Below are positions 48,452 to 56,245 of a DNA stretch of 64,000 nt, piece by piece; within the stretch, counting starts at the first letter, position 1; each line of letters starts with the position of its first letter. Origin of the DNA: HK1 sp965202875 (lineage in GTDB: Bacteria > Pseudomonadota > Gammaproteobacteria > HK1); NCBI GenBank assembly GCA_965202875.1, contig OZ241870.1, positions 5,642,001 through 5,706,000 of the forward strand. Direction: 5' to 3'. The position numbers and the translations under genes were made by a program. Below the pieces are notes generated by a model. The model ran no database searches and had not been told where the DNA came from. It saw only the letters and a list, made by a program, of their open reading frames with translations.

Positions 48452-50236
48452 ATGGCCAAGGCGAAGAGGGAAGGAAGGGCGAGGAAGGCGCGCGGGAAGG
48501 AGCGGCCCCGGCCGGGCGGCCGTGCCTCGCCCGCATCCTCGAAGCCGCGCGAGCGCGGGTGGGCGCGGCTGCGCTCGGCGCTGGACGCCGCCCCGGGCCT
48601 CCTGCTGCACCCGCGAACCCCCACCGAACCGGTCTGGAAGCTCCTGTGGCCGGTGCTCGCGCTGGCCTTCGCGGCGCGCGCCGCCGTCGCCCTGTCCGGC
48701 GATTTCGTCCTGCACCCGGACGAGATCATCCAGTATCTGGAGCAGGGACATCGCCTGGCCTTCGGCAACGGGATCCTCTACTGGGAGTTCTTCTACGGCG
48801 CGCGCTCGTGGCTGACCCCGGCCCTGATCGCCGGGGTGCTGACGCTGTTCGACGCCGTGGGCCTCGGCCAGCCGTCCTGGTACGTCGGCGGGGTCAAGCT
48901 CACGTTCTGCGTGATCTCGCTGCTCATTCCGGCCGGGATGTACTTCTTCGCGCGCCGGTACTTCGACGAGGCCGCGGCGCGGGCGGCGCTGCTGGCCGGG
49001 GCCTTCTGGTACGAGCTGGTCGGCTTCGCCCACAAGCCGATGACCGAGCTCGTCGCCACCGCTCCGTTGATGGCGCTGCTCGCGCTGTGTACGCGCCCGC
49101 CGCACCGCGACCGGCCGTCGGCGGCCTGGCTGGCCGCCTTCCTGGCGGTGCTGGCGGCGGCGATCCGGATACAGTACGCACCCCTCGCGCTCGCGCTGCT
49201 GGGCCTCTGGCTTCTGCGCGCCGGGAAGTCCGCCAGACTGCACACGGTAGCCGCGGCGGCGGTGTTCTTCTTCGCGGTGGGCGCGTTCGATGCGATCACC
49301 TGGGACGCCGGGTGGTTCCACTCGTACCGCGCCAACCTCGAATTCAACCTCGCGATCGACCGGTCGCTCGGCTGGGTCTGGCCGCCGCACCAGTACCTGG
49401 TGTGGCTCGCGTACGCCGGCGGGGGGCTGAGCGCGCTGTGCGCGGCGGCGGCGCTGCTCGACCCGCGCCGTTACGGGCTCGTGCTCCTCCTCACCGCCCT
49501 AGTCCTGCTCGTTCATTCCCTGGAAGCGCACAAGGAGTACCGCTTCGTCTTCGTCGTCGCCCCGCTCTGGCTGCTGGCCGGCGCGGGCGTCGTGACGCGG
49601 CTCGCCGCGCTCGCCGGCCGACGGTCCGTCCCTGCCTCCGATGCGCGGTCCGGGAGCGCGCCCGATCGCGCGGTCGGGGCCGTGCTGGTCCACGGAGCCG
49701 CCGGCGCCCTGTTCGCGGCGGTGTCCCTGGCCGGCCTCCTGAACCTGTTGCCGCACGATGACGAAGAGCCCGCCGCAAGCATCGCCCCTCCCGTCCGGTA
49801 CGTCCGCGGCCAGGACCCGGTGTTCGCCGCCTACCGCTACCTTGCCGACGCGCCCGGGGTCTCCGCGATGTGGCACGTCGACCGCCCCTACCACGACCTT
49901 CCGGGCTACTATTACCTGCACCGCGAGGTCCCGTTCTACGACCGGGTGACCGGCTTCGCCAACGACCTGCACACCGACCTGGAGGCGCTCCGGGGCTCGG
50001 TCAGCCACATCGTGACCGAAGACCCGCACCTTGCCGTTCCCGGCTACGCGGTGGAGGGGGAATTCGGCGGCATCCGCATCCTGCGCCGCGAGGAGGACGG
50101 GCCGCCGACCCGCCGGTGGCGGGACTTCACCCCGACCATCACCCACACCTACGGGGAGGGGCTCATGCGCCGCCTGTACCCGGAAGCGCCTCCCCCACCG
50201 CCCAACTTCGGCATCCGATTCGTCGAGCCGGAGTGA
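48452..50236 (+). CDS. GT22-family (ALG/PIG-B-type) mannosyltransferase-like protein, paralogue 1
   Basis: The protein is 594 aa from ATG 48452, with a basic N-terminus. The first loop has FVLHPDEIIQYLEQGHRLAF and ILYWEFFYGARSWLTPALIA, matching the GT22 (ALG3/9/12, PIG-B) pattern HPDE-x-YQ-E and YGARSW. VGLGQPSWYVGGVKL and the hallmark HKEYRF (GT22 HKEERF motif) late in the protein complete the set. About ten spans are followed by a soluble C-terminal domain ending NFGIRFVEPE. GT22 enzymes use polyprenyl-phosphate sugars; this fits the GT2 gene upstream. Residues 395-410 differ from paralogues by a shorter periplasmic insert. Confidence 0.9.
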   Translation: MAKAKREGRARKARGKERPRPGGRASPASSKPRERGWARLRSALDAAPGLLLHPRTPTEPVWKLLWPVLALAFAARAAVALSGDFVLHPDEIIQYLEQGHRLAFGNGILYWEFFYGARSWLTPALIAGVLTLFDAVGLGQPSWYVGGVKLTFCVISLLIPAGMYFFARRYFDEAAARAALLAGAFWYELVGFAHKPMTELVATAPLMALLALCTRPPHRDRPSAAWLAAFLAVLAAAIRIQYAPLALALLGLWLLRAGKSARLHTVAAAAVFFFAVGAFDAITWDAGWFHSYRANLEFNLAIDRSLGWVWPPHQYLVWLAYAGGGLSALCAAAALLDPRRYGLVLLLTALVLLVHSLEAHKEYRFVFVVAPLWLLAGAGVVTRLAALAGRRSVPASDARSGSAPDRAVGAVLVHGAAGALFAAVSLAGLLNLLPHDDEEPAASIAPPVRYVRGQDPVFAAYRYLADAPGVSAMWHVDRPYHDLPGYYYLHREVPFYDRVTGFANDLHTDLEALRGSVSHIVTEDPHLAVPGYAVEGEFGGIRILRREEDGPPTRRWRDFTPTITHTYGEGLMRRLYPEAPPPPPNFGIRFVEPE

Positions 50237-50280
50237 TGGGCAGGACCGGAAGACCCGTGCCGGAACGGTCGTCCTGGCCC

Positions 50281-50417
50281 GTCATTCCCCGTCATCCCCC
50301 GTCATCCCCCGTCATCCCCGCGAAAGCGGGGAGAAGGCGGGGAGAAAGCGGGGAGAAGGCGGGAATCCACTGCATTCACCGAAAGTCCCTGGATTCCCGC
50401 TTCCGCGGGAATGACGG
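50281..50417. repeat. MITE/REP-like inverted repeat with nested tandem repeats, copy 1
   Basis: Outer arms GTCATTCCC (50281) and GGGAATGACGG (50407-50417) with an inner palindrome CCCCGCGAAAGCGGGG mark a widespread type of proteobacterial short inverted repeat. Two expansions lie inside: four 10-bp units GTCAT(T/C)CCC(C/G) at 50281-50320, and three or four 11-bp units GCGGGGAGAAG at about 50326-50362. A copy without these expansions occurs at 54200-54295. Confidence 0.85.
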
Positions 50418-50473
50418 ACTTTCCCGGAGCCTGCTCCCGGCTCGATCGGGGTAATCAACGGACCTTTCGATTC

Positions 50474-52321
50474 ATGCAACGATCGGGAAGACGCAAGACG
50501 AGGTCGATGCGCCGCGAGAGGCGCGTTTCCCGCGAGCGGCGCACCGTCCCCGCCTCGGCGGCGGAGGGGCGGGAAGGGTCTTCGCTTCGAGGATTGCCCG
50601 GACGCGCGCTCACCCGCCTGCGCACGGCGGCGGACGCCCTGCTGCACCTGCGAACACCCGCCGAGCCGGTATGGAGATGGCTCTGGCCGGTGCTGGGGCT
50701 GGCCTTCGCGGTGCGCGCGGCCATCGCCCTCCACGGCGATTTCGTCCTGCACCCGGACGAGATCATGCAATACCTGGAGCAGGGGCACCGCCTGGCCTTC
50801 GGCAACGGGGTCCTCTACTGGGAGTTCTTCTACGGCGCCCGTTCGTGGCTGCTCCCCGGCCTGATCGCCAGGGTCCTGGCGCTGTTCGACGCCGTGGGCC
50901 TCGGCCAGCCCCTCTGGTACGTCGGCGGGGTCAAGCTGGCGTTCTGCGCGATCTCCCTGCTCATTCCGGCCGGAATGTATTTCTTCGCGCGCCGGCATTT
51001 CGACGAGGCCGCGGCGCGGGTGGCGCTGCTGGCCGGCGCCTTCTGGTACGAGCTGGCCGGCTTCGCCCACAAGCCGCTGACCGAGTTCGCCGGCGCCGCC
51101 CTGTCGATGGCGCTGCTCGCGCGGTGCGTGCGCCCGCCGCGCGGCGACGGGCCGGCGGCGGCGTGGCTGATCGCCTTCCTGGCGGTGCTGACGGCGGCGA
51201 TCCGGATACAGTACGCGCCCCTCGCGCTCGCGCTGCTGGGCCTGTACCTCCTGCGCGCCGGGAAGGCCGCCAGGCTGCATGCGGTCGCCGCGGCGACCGT
51301 GTTCTTCTTCGGGGTCGGCCTGTTCGACGCGGTGACGTGGGACGGCGGGTGGTTCCACTCCTACCGCACCTACCTGGAATTCAATCTCGCGATCGACCGG
51401 CAGGCGGTCGTGCGGATCTGGCCGAAATACCAGTATCTGGTATGGCTGCTGTTCCTCGGAGGGGGGCTGAGCGCGCTGTGCACGGCGGCAGCCCTGCTCG
51501 ATCTCCGCCGCTACGGGTTCCTGGCTCTCCTGCTGTCCCTGATCCTCGTGCCCCATTCCATCGAGGCGCACAAGGAATACCGTTTCGTCTTCGTCGTCGC
51601 TCCGCTCTGGCTGCTCATCGGCGCCGGCGTCGTCGCCCGGCTGGCTACGCGAGCCGCGCTGGTCACGCCAGCCGCGCTGTCCGGCCACGCTCGCCGGCCG
51701 GCCCACCCGCCCGATGCCTCGTCCGGGAGCGCGCCCGATCGCGCGCCCGGGCCGGCGTGGATGTACGCGACGGCCGGCGCCCTGTTCGTGGCGGTGTCCC
51801 TGGCCGGCGCCCTGAACCTGTTGCCGCGCTGGGACGAAGCGCTCACGGAGGGGTTCAGCGCGGACGTGAGGCACCCCGTGAGGTTCCTGCACGGCCAGGA
51901 TCCGGCGTTCGCCGCTTACCGCTGGCTGGCCGCCGCGCCCGGGGTGAGGGCGGTATGGGACCTCGATCACGACTATCTGGATACGCCCGGCTACTATTAC
52001 CTGCACCGCGGGATACCGTTCTACGACCGCCAGGCCGGCTTCGCCAACGAGCTGCATGCCGACCTGGACACCCTCCGGGCTTCGGTCAGCCACCTGGTGA
52101 CCGTCCGCCCGGACCTCGCGGTTCCCGGCTACGTCGTGGAGAAGGAGTTCGGCCGCGTGCGCATCCTGCGCCGCGAGGAGAATGAAGCGCCGATCCGCCG
52201 GTGGCGGAACTTCGCCCCGACCATCACCCACACCTACGGGGAGGGGCTCATGCGCCGCCTGTACCCGCACGCCCCCCCCCAGCCGGCCAACTTCAACATC
52301 CGCTTCGTCGAGCCGGGGTAA
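50474..52321 (+). CDS. GT22-family mannosyltransferase-like protein, paralogue 2
   Basis: The protein is 615 aa from ATG 50474; ATG 50507 is an alternative. It contains FVLHPDEIMQYLEQGHRLAF, FFYGARSWLLPGLIARVLAL, GLGQPLWYVGGVKLAFCAIS and HKEYRFVFVV, as in paralogue 1. A longer low-complexity insert (HARRPAHPPDASSGSAPDRA) lies in the last periplasmic region. It is nearly identical over long stretches to paralogue 3. A C9 tract at 52272-52280 lies close to its 3' end. The TAA stop overlaps the ATG of paralogue 3 (TAATG), so the two are translationally coupled. Confidence 0.9.
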   Translation: MQRSGRRKTRSMRRERRVSRERRTVPASAAEGREGSSLRGLPGRALTRLRTAADALLHLRTPAEPVWRWLWPVLGLAFAVRAAIALHGDFVLHPDEIMQYLEQGHRLAFGNGVLYWEFFYGARSWLLPGLIARVLALFDAVGLGQPLWYVGGVKLAFCAISLLIPAGMYFFARRHFDEAAARVALLAGAFWYELAGFAHKPLTEFAGAALSMALLARCVRPPRGDGPAAAWLIAFLAVLTAAIRIQYAPLALALLGLYLLRAGKAARLHAVAAATVFFFGVGLFDAVTWDGGWFHSYRTYLEFNLAIDRQAVVRIWPKYQYLVWLLFLGGGLSALCTAAALLDLRRYGFLALLLSLILVPHSIEAHKEYRFVFVVAPLWLLIGAGVVARLATRAALVTPAALSGHARRPAHPPDASSGSAPDRAPGPAWMYATAGALFVAVSLAGALNLLPRWDEALTEGFSADVRHPVRFLHGQDPAFAAYRWLAAAPGVRAVWDLDHDYLDTPGYYYLHRGIPFYDRQAGFANELHADLDTLRASVSHLVTVRPDLAVPGYVVEKEFGRVRILRREENEAPIRRWRNFAPTITHTYGEGLMRRLYPHAPPQPANFNIRFVEPG

Positions 52322-54156
52322 TGGCCAGGACGGGAAGACGAGGGAAGAAGCCGGGAAGGACGCGCCGGGAGAGGCGCGTTCCCCGCGAGCGGCGCACCGT
52401 CCCCGCCTCGGCGGCGGACGGACGCGACGCGCCTTCGGCCCGGGGATTGCCCGGACGCGCGCTCACCCGCCTGCGCACGGCGGCGGACGCCCTGCTGCAC
52501 TTGCGAACGCCTGCCGAGCCGGTGTGGAAATGGTTCTGGCCGGTGCTGGCGCTGGCCTTCGCAGTGCGGGCGGCCATCGCCCTGTCCGGCGATTTCGTGA
52601 TCCATCCCGACGAGATCATGCAGTATCTGGAGCAGGGACATCGCCTCGCCTTCGGCAACGGGGCCGTCTACTGGGAGTTCTTCTACGGCGCCCGTTCGTG
52701 GCTGATCCCCGGCCTGATCGCCGGGGTGCTGGCGCTGTTCGACGCCGTGGGCCTCGGCCAGCCCTTCTGGTACGTCGGCGGGGTCAAGCTGGCGTTCTGT
52801 GCGATCTCCCTGCTCATTCCGGCCGGAATGTATTTCTTCGCGCGCCGGCATTTCGACGAGACCGCGGCACGGGTGGCGCTGCTGGCCGGCGCCTTCTGGT
52901 ACGAGCTGGCCGGCTTCGCCCACAAGCCGCTGACCGAGTTCGTCGGCGCCGTCCTGTCGATGGCGTTGCTCACGTGGTGCGTGCGCGCGCCGCGCGACGA
53001 CGGGCCGGCGGCGGCGTGGCTGACCGCCTTCCTGGCGGTGCTGACGGCGGCGATCCGGATACAGTACGCGCCCCTCGCGCTCGCGCTGCTGGGCCTGTAC
53101 CTCCTGCGCGCCGGGAAGGCCGCCGGGCTGCACGCCGCCGCCGCGGCGATCGTGTTCTTCTTCGCGGTCGGCGCGTTCGACGCGGTGACGTGGGACGGCG
53201 GGTGGTTCCACTCCTACCGCACCTACCTGGAATTCAATCTCGCGATCGACCGGCAGGCGGTCGAATGGGTCTGGCCGAGATACCAGTATCTGGTATGGCT
53301 GCTGTTCCTCGGAGGGGGGCTGAGCGCGCTGTGCACGGCGGCGGCCCTGCTCGATCTCCGCCGCTACGGGTTCCTGGCTCTCCTGCTGTCCCTGATCCTC
53401 GTGCCCCATTCCATCGAGGCGCACAAGGAATACCGCTACCTCTTCGTCCTCGGTCCGCTCTGGCTGCTCATCGGCGCCGGCGTCGTCGCCCGGTTGGCCA
53501 CGCCAGCCGCGCTGTCCGGCCACGCTCGCCGGCCGGCCCACCCGCCCGATGCCTCGTCCGGGAGCGCGCCCGATCGCGCGCCCGGGCCGGCGTGGATGTA
53601 CGCGACGGCCGGCGCCCTGTTCGCGGCGGTGTCCCTGGCCGGCGCCCTGAACCTGTTGCCGCGCTGGGACGAAGCGCTCACGGAGAGGTTCAGCGTGGGC
53701 GTGAGACACCCCGTGAGGTTCTTGCACGGCCAGGATCCGGCGTTCGCCGCTTACCGCTGGTTGGCCGCCGCGCCCGGGGTGAGAGCGGTATGGGACCTCG
53801 ATTACGACTATCTGGATACGCCCGGCTACTATTACCTGCACCGCGAGATACCGTTCTACGACCGCCAGGCCGGCTTCGCCAACGAGCTGCAGGCCGACCT
53901 GGACACCCTCCGGGCTTCGGTCAGCCACCTGGTGACCGTCCGCCCGGACCTCGCGGTTCCCGGCTACGTCGTGGAGAAGGAGTTCGGCCGCGTCCGCATC
54001 CTGCGCCGCGAGGAGAACGAAGCGCCGGTACGCGGATGGCGGGACTTCAACCCGACCGTCACCAACCTCTTCGGCGAGGGATACCTGCGCCGGCTGTACG
54101 CGCAGGCCCCCCCCCCGCCGGCCAACTTCAACATCCGCTTCGCCGAGCCGGAGTGA
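52321..54156 (+). CDS. GT22-family mannosyltransferase-like protein, paralogue 3
   Basis: The protein is 611 aa from ATG 52321, which overlaps the previous stop. FVIHPDEIMQYLEQGHRLAF, FFYGARSWLIPGLIAGVLAL, GLGQPFWYVGGVKLAFCAIS and HKEYRYLFVLGPLWLLIGAG are the diagnostic segments. Most of the body matches paralogue 2 at nucleotide level, with scattered substitutions; the N-terminal 60 residues and the C-terminus (RDFNPTVTNLFGEGYLRRLY) differ more. A C10 tract at 54107-54116 encodes a Pro run 40 bp before the stop. A recent duplication or gene conversion is evident. Confidence 0.9.
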   Translation: MARTGRRGKKPGRTRRERRVPRERRTVPASAADGRDAPSARGLPGRALTRLRTAADALLHLRTPAEPVWKWFWPVLALAFAVRAAIALSGDFVIHPDEIMQYLEQGHRLAFGNGAVYWEFFYGARSWLIPGLIAGVLALFDAVGLGQPFWYVGGVKLAFCAISLLIPAGMYFFARRHFDETAARVALLAGAFWYELAGFAHKPLTEFVGAVLSMALLTWCVRAPRDDGPAAAWLTAFLAVLTAAIRIQYAPLALALLGLYLLRAGKAAGLHAAAAAIVFFFAVGAFDAVTWDGGWFHSYRTYLEFNLAIDRQAVEWVWPRYQYLVWLLFLGGGLSALCTAAALLDLRRYGFLALLLSLILVPHSIEAHKEYRYLFVLGPLWLLIGAGVVARLATPAALSGHARRPAHPPDASSGSAPDRAPGPAWMYATAGALFAAVSLAGALNLLPRWDEALTERFSVGVRHPVRFLHGQDPAFAAYRWLAAAPGVRAVWDLDYDYLDTPGYYYLHREIPFYDRQAGFANELQADLDTLRASVSHLVTVRPDLAVPGYVVEKEFGRVRILRREENEAPVRGWRDFNPTVTNLFGEGYLRRLYAQAPPPPANFNIRFAEPE

Positions 54157-54199
54157 TGGGCAGGACCGGAAGACCTGTGCCGGAACGGTCGTCTCGGCT

Positions 54200-54295
54200 C
54201 GTCATTCCCGCGCAAGCGGGAATCCACTTCAGTCACCGAAAGTCCCTGGATTCCCGCTTTCTCCCCGCTTTCGCGGGGATGACGGGGAATGACGG
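54200..54295. repeat. MITE/REP-like inverted repeat, copy 2
   Basis: CGTCATTCCCGCGCAAGCGGGAAT at the left and CCCCGCTTTCGCGGGGATGACG plus GGGAATGACGG at the right form a large imperfect inverted repeat. The preceding TGATGGGCAGGACCGGAAGA and the following GATCGGGGTAATCAACGGA-type flanks are also shared with copy 1 at 50281-50417. The element was therefore duplicated together with the GT22 genes rather than inserted independently. Confidence 0.85.
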
Positions 54296-54351
54296 ACTTT
54301 CCCGGAGCCTGCCCCCGGCTTGATCGGGGTAATCAACGGATCTTTCGATTC

Positions 54352-56106
54352 ATGCAACGATCGGGAAGACGCAAGACGAGGTCGATGCGCCAGGAACAGC
54401 GCGGATCCCGCGAGCGGCGCACCGTCCCCGCTTCGCCGGCGGAGGGGCGCGAGGCGCCTTCGGCCCGGGGGTTGCCCGGACGCGCTCTCGCCCGCCTGCG
54501 CACGGCGGCGGACGGCCTGCTGCATACGCGCACCCCCGGCGAGCCGCTCTGGAGATGGTTCTGGCCGGTGCTCGGGCTCGCCTTCGCGGTGCGCGCGGCC
54601 ATCGCCCTCTCCGGCGATTCCCGGCTGCACTTCGACGAGTACATGCAGTACCTGGAAGTCGGGCACCGCCTCGCCTTCGGCTACGGCGTCATGTACTGGG
54701 AGCAGATCTACGGCGCGCGTTCGCTGCTGCTTCCCGGCCTGATCGCCGGGATCCTGAAGCTGTTCGACACCCTCGGGCTCGGGCAGCCGGCCTGGTACGC
54801 CGGTGGGGTCGAGCTGGTGTTCTGCGCCATCTCCCTGGCGGTTCCGGCCGGGATGTACCTCTTCGCGCGGCGGCACTTCGACGAAGCGGCGGCGCGGACC
54901 GCCCTCCTGGCCGGCGCGCTCTGGTACGAGCTGGCCGGGTATGCCCACAAGCCGCTGACCGCGCTCACCGCGACCGCCCTGTTGATGGCGTTGCTCGCGA
55001 TGTGCGTACGCGCCTCGCCGAACGGATCGGGAACGGCCCGGGCGGCAGGCGGCGCCTGGCTGGCGGCTCTCCTGGCGGTCCTGGCCGCGGCGGTGCGGCT
55101 CCAGTACGCGCCCTTCGCGCTCGTGCTGCTCGGCCTGTGGCTCCTGCGCGCCGGGAAGGCCGCGAGGGTGCACGCCGCGGTGGCCGCAACGGTGTTCCTG
55201 CTCGCGGTCGGCGTGTTCGACGCGGTGACGTGGGACGCCGGGCTGTTCCAGTCCTACGTCAACAACCTTCGCTTCAACCTCGGCCTGGAACGGACCGCGT
55301 ACGAAACGAAGCCGGCGCACCAGTACCTGGTGTGGCTCCTGTTCGCCGGCGGGGGGTTGAGCGCGTCGTGCGCGGCGGCGGCGCTGTCCGGCCCGCGGCG
55401 CTACGGCTTCCTGCTCCTCTCCATCGCCCTGATCCTGCTCATCCATTCCACCCAGACGCACAAGGAGTACCGCTTCGTCTTCGCGGTGGTCCCCCTCTGG
55501 CTGCTCGCCGGCGCCGACCTCGTGGCGCGTCTCGCCGCCCGCACCGGCCAGCGGGCGCCGGTCTACGGGCTGGCCGGCGCCCTGTTCGCGGCGGTGTCCC
55601 TGGCCGGGATCCTGAACGCGCTGCCGAAACAGGACGAAGCGTGCTGTGCGGGCAACCCGCTGCCCATCAGGTTCCTCCGCGACCAGGACCCCACCTTCGC
55701 CGCGTACCGCTACCTCGCCGCCGCTCCCGGGGTCGAAGCGGTGTGGCAGATCGACCGCGCCTATCTCGCCACCCCCGGCTACTACTTCCTGCACCGCAAG
55801 GTCCCGTTCTACGATTCCCGGACCGGGTTCGCCAACGACCTTCAGAAGATCGAAACGCTCCGGGTCTCGGCCAGCCACGTCGTGACCGAACACCCGGACC
55901 TCGTCGTTCCCGGCTACGCGGTGGAGAAGACATTCGGCAACCTCCGCATCCTGCGCCGCGAGGAGAACGAGGCGCCGGTCCGCCGCTGGCGGGACTACAC
56001 CCCCTACATACCGGACACCTACAGCGAGGAATACCTGCGCCGCACCTTCCCGGAAGCGCCTCCCCCGCCGGCCGACTTCAACATCCGCTTCGCCGAGCCG
56101 GAGTGA
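54352..56106 (+). CDS. GT22-family mannosyltransferase-like protein, paralogue 4
   Basis: The protein is 584 aa from ATG 54352. The start region (MQRSGRRKTRSM) and its upstream DNA are nearly those of paralogue 2. The first loop differs from the others: DSRLHFDEYMQYLEVGHRLA then GVMYWEQIYGARSLLLPGLI, so Pro-Asp-Glu is replaced by Phe-Asp-Glu. HKEYRFVFAVVPLWLLAGAD is retained. VNNLRFNLGLERTAYETKPA replaces the segment found in the other three. These changes lie in the presumed acceptor/donor region, so the enzyme may have a different linkage or sugar specificity. The convergent TPR-membrane gene ends 139 bp downstream. Confidence 0.9.
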   Translation: MQRSGRRKTRSMRQEQRGSRERRTVPASPAEGREAPSARGLPGRALARLRTAADGLLHTRTPGEPLWRWFWPVLGLAFAVRAAIALSGDSRLHFDEYMQYLEVGHRLAFGYGVMYWEQIYGARSLLLPGLIAGILKLFDTLGLGQPAWYAGGVELVFCAISLAVPAGMYLFARRHFDEAAARTALLAGALWYELAGYAHKPLTALTATALLMALLAMCVRASPNGSGTARAAGGAWLAALLAVLAAAVRLQYAPFALVLLGLWLLRAGKAARVHAAVAATVFLLAVGVFDAVTWDAGLFQSYVNNLRFNLGLERTAYETKPAHQYLVWLLFAGGGLSASCAAAALSGPRRYGFLLLSIALILLIHSTQTHKEYRFVFAVVPLWLLAGADLVARLAARTGQRAPVYGLAGALFAAVSLAGILNALPKQDEACCAGNPLPIRFLRDQDPTFAAYRYLAAAPGVEAVWQIDRAYLATPGYYFLHRKVPFYDSRTGFANDLQKIETLRVSASHVVTEHPDLVVPGYAVEKTFGNLRILRREENEAPVRRWRDYTPYIPDTYSEEYLRRTFPEAPPPPADFNIRFAEPE

Positions 56107-56245
56107 TGGAGACTCCCATCCCCGACGCCGGCCCCCGGGAAGGATGCAGGCAGCCGGAGACGTCGTCCATCGGCGGCCCGCTACGGGCGAAGCGGGCGCG
56201 GCTTGCCTTCCTTCGACGTTTCGCACGAGCTTTCACGGGCAGGAT

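Noticed and set aside
50281..50362. Short direct repeats that might be a CRISPR array
   Set aside because: Units are 10-11 bp with no spacers and lie in an inverted-repeat element; no cas genes are present.
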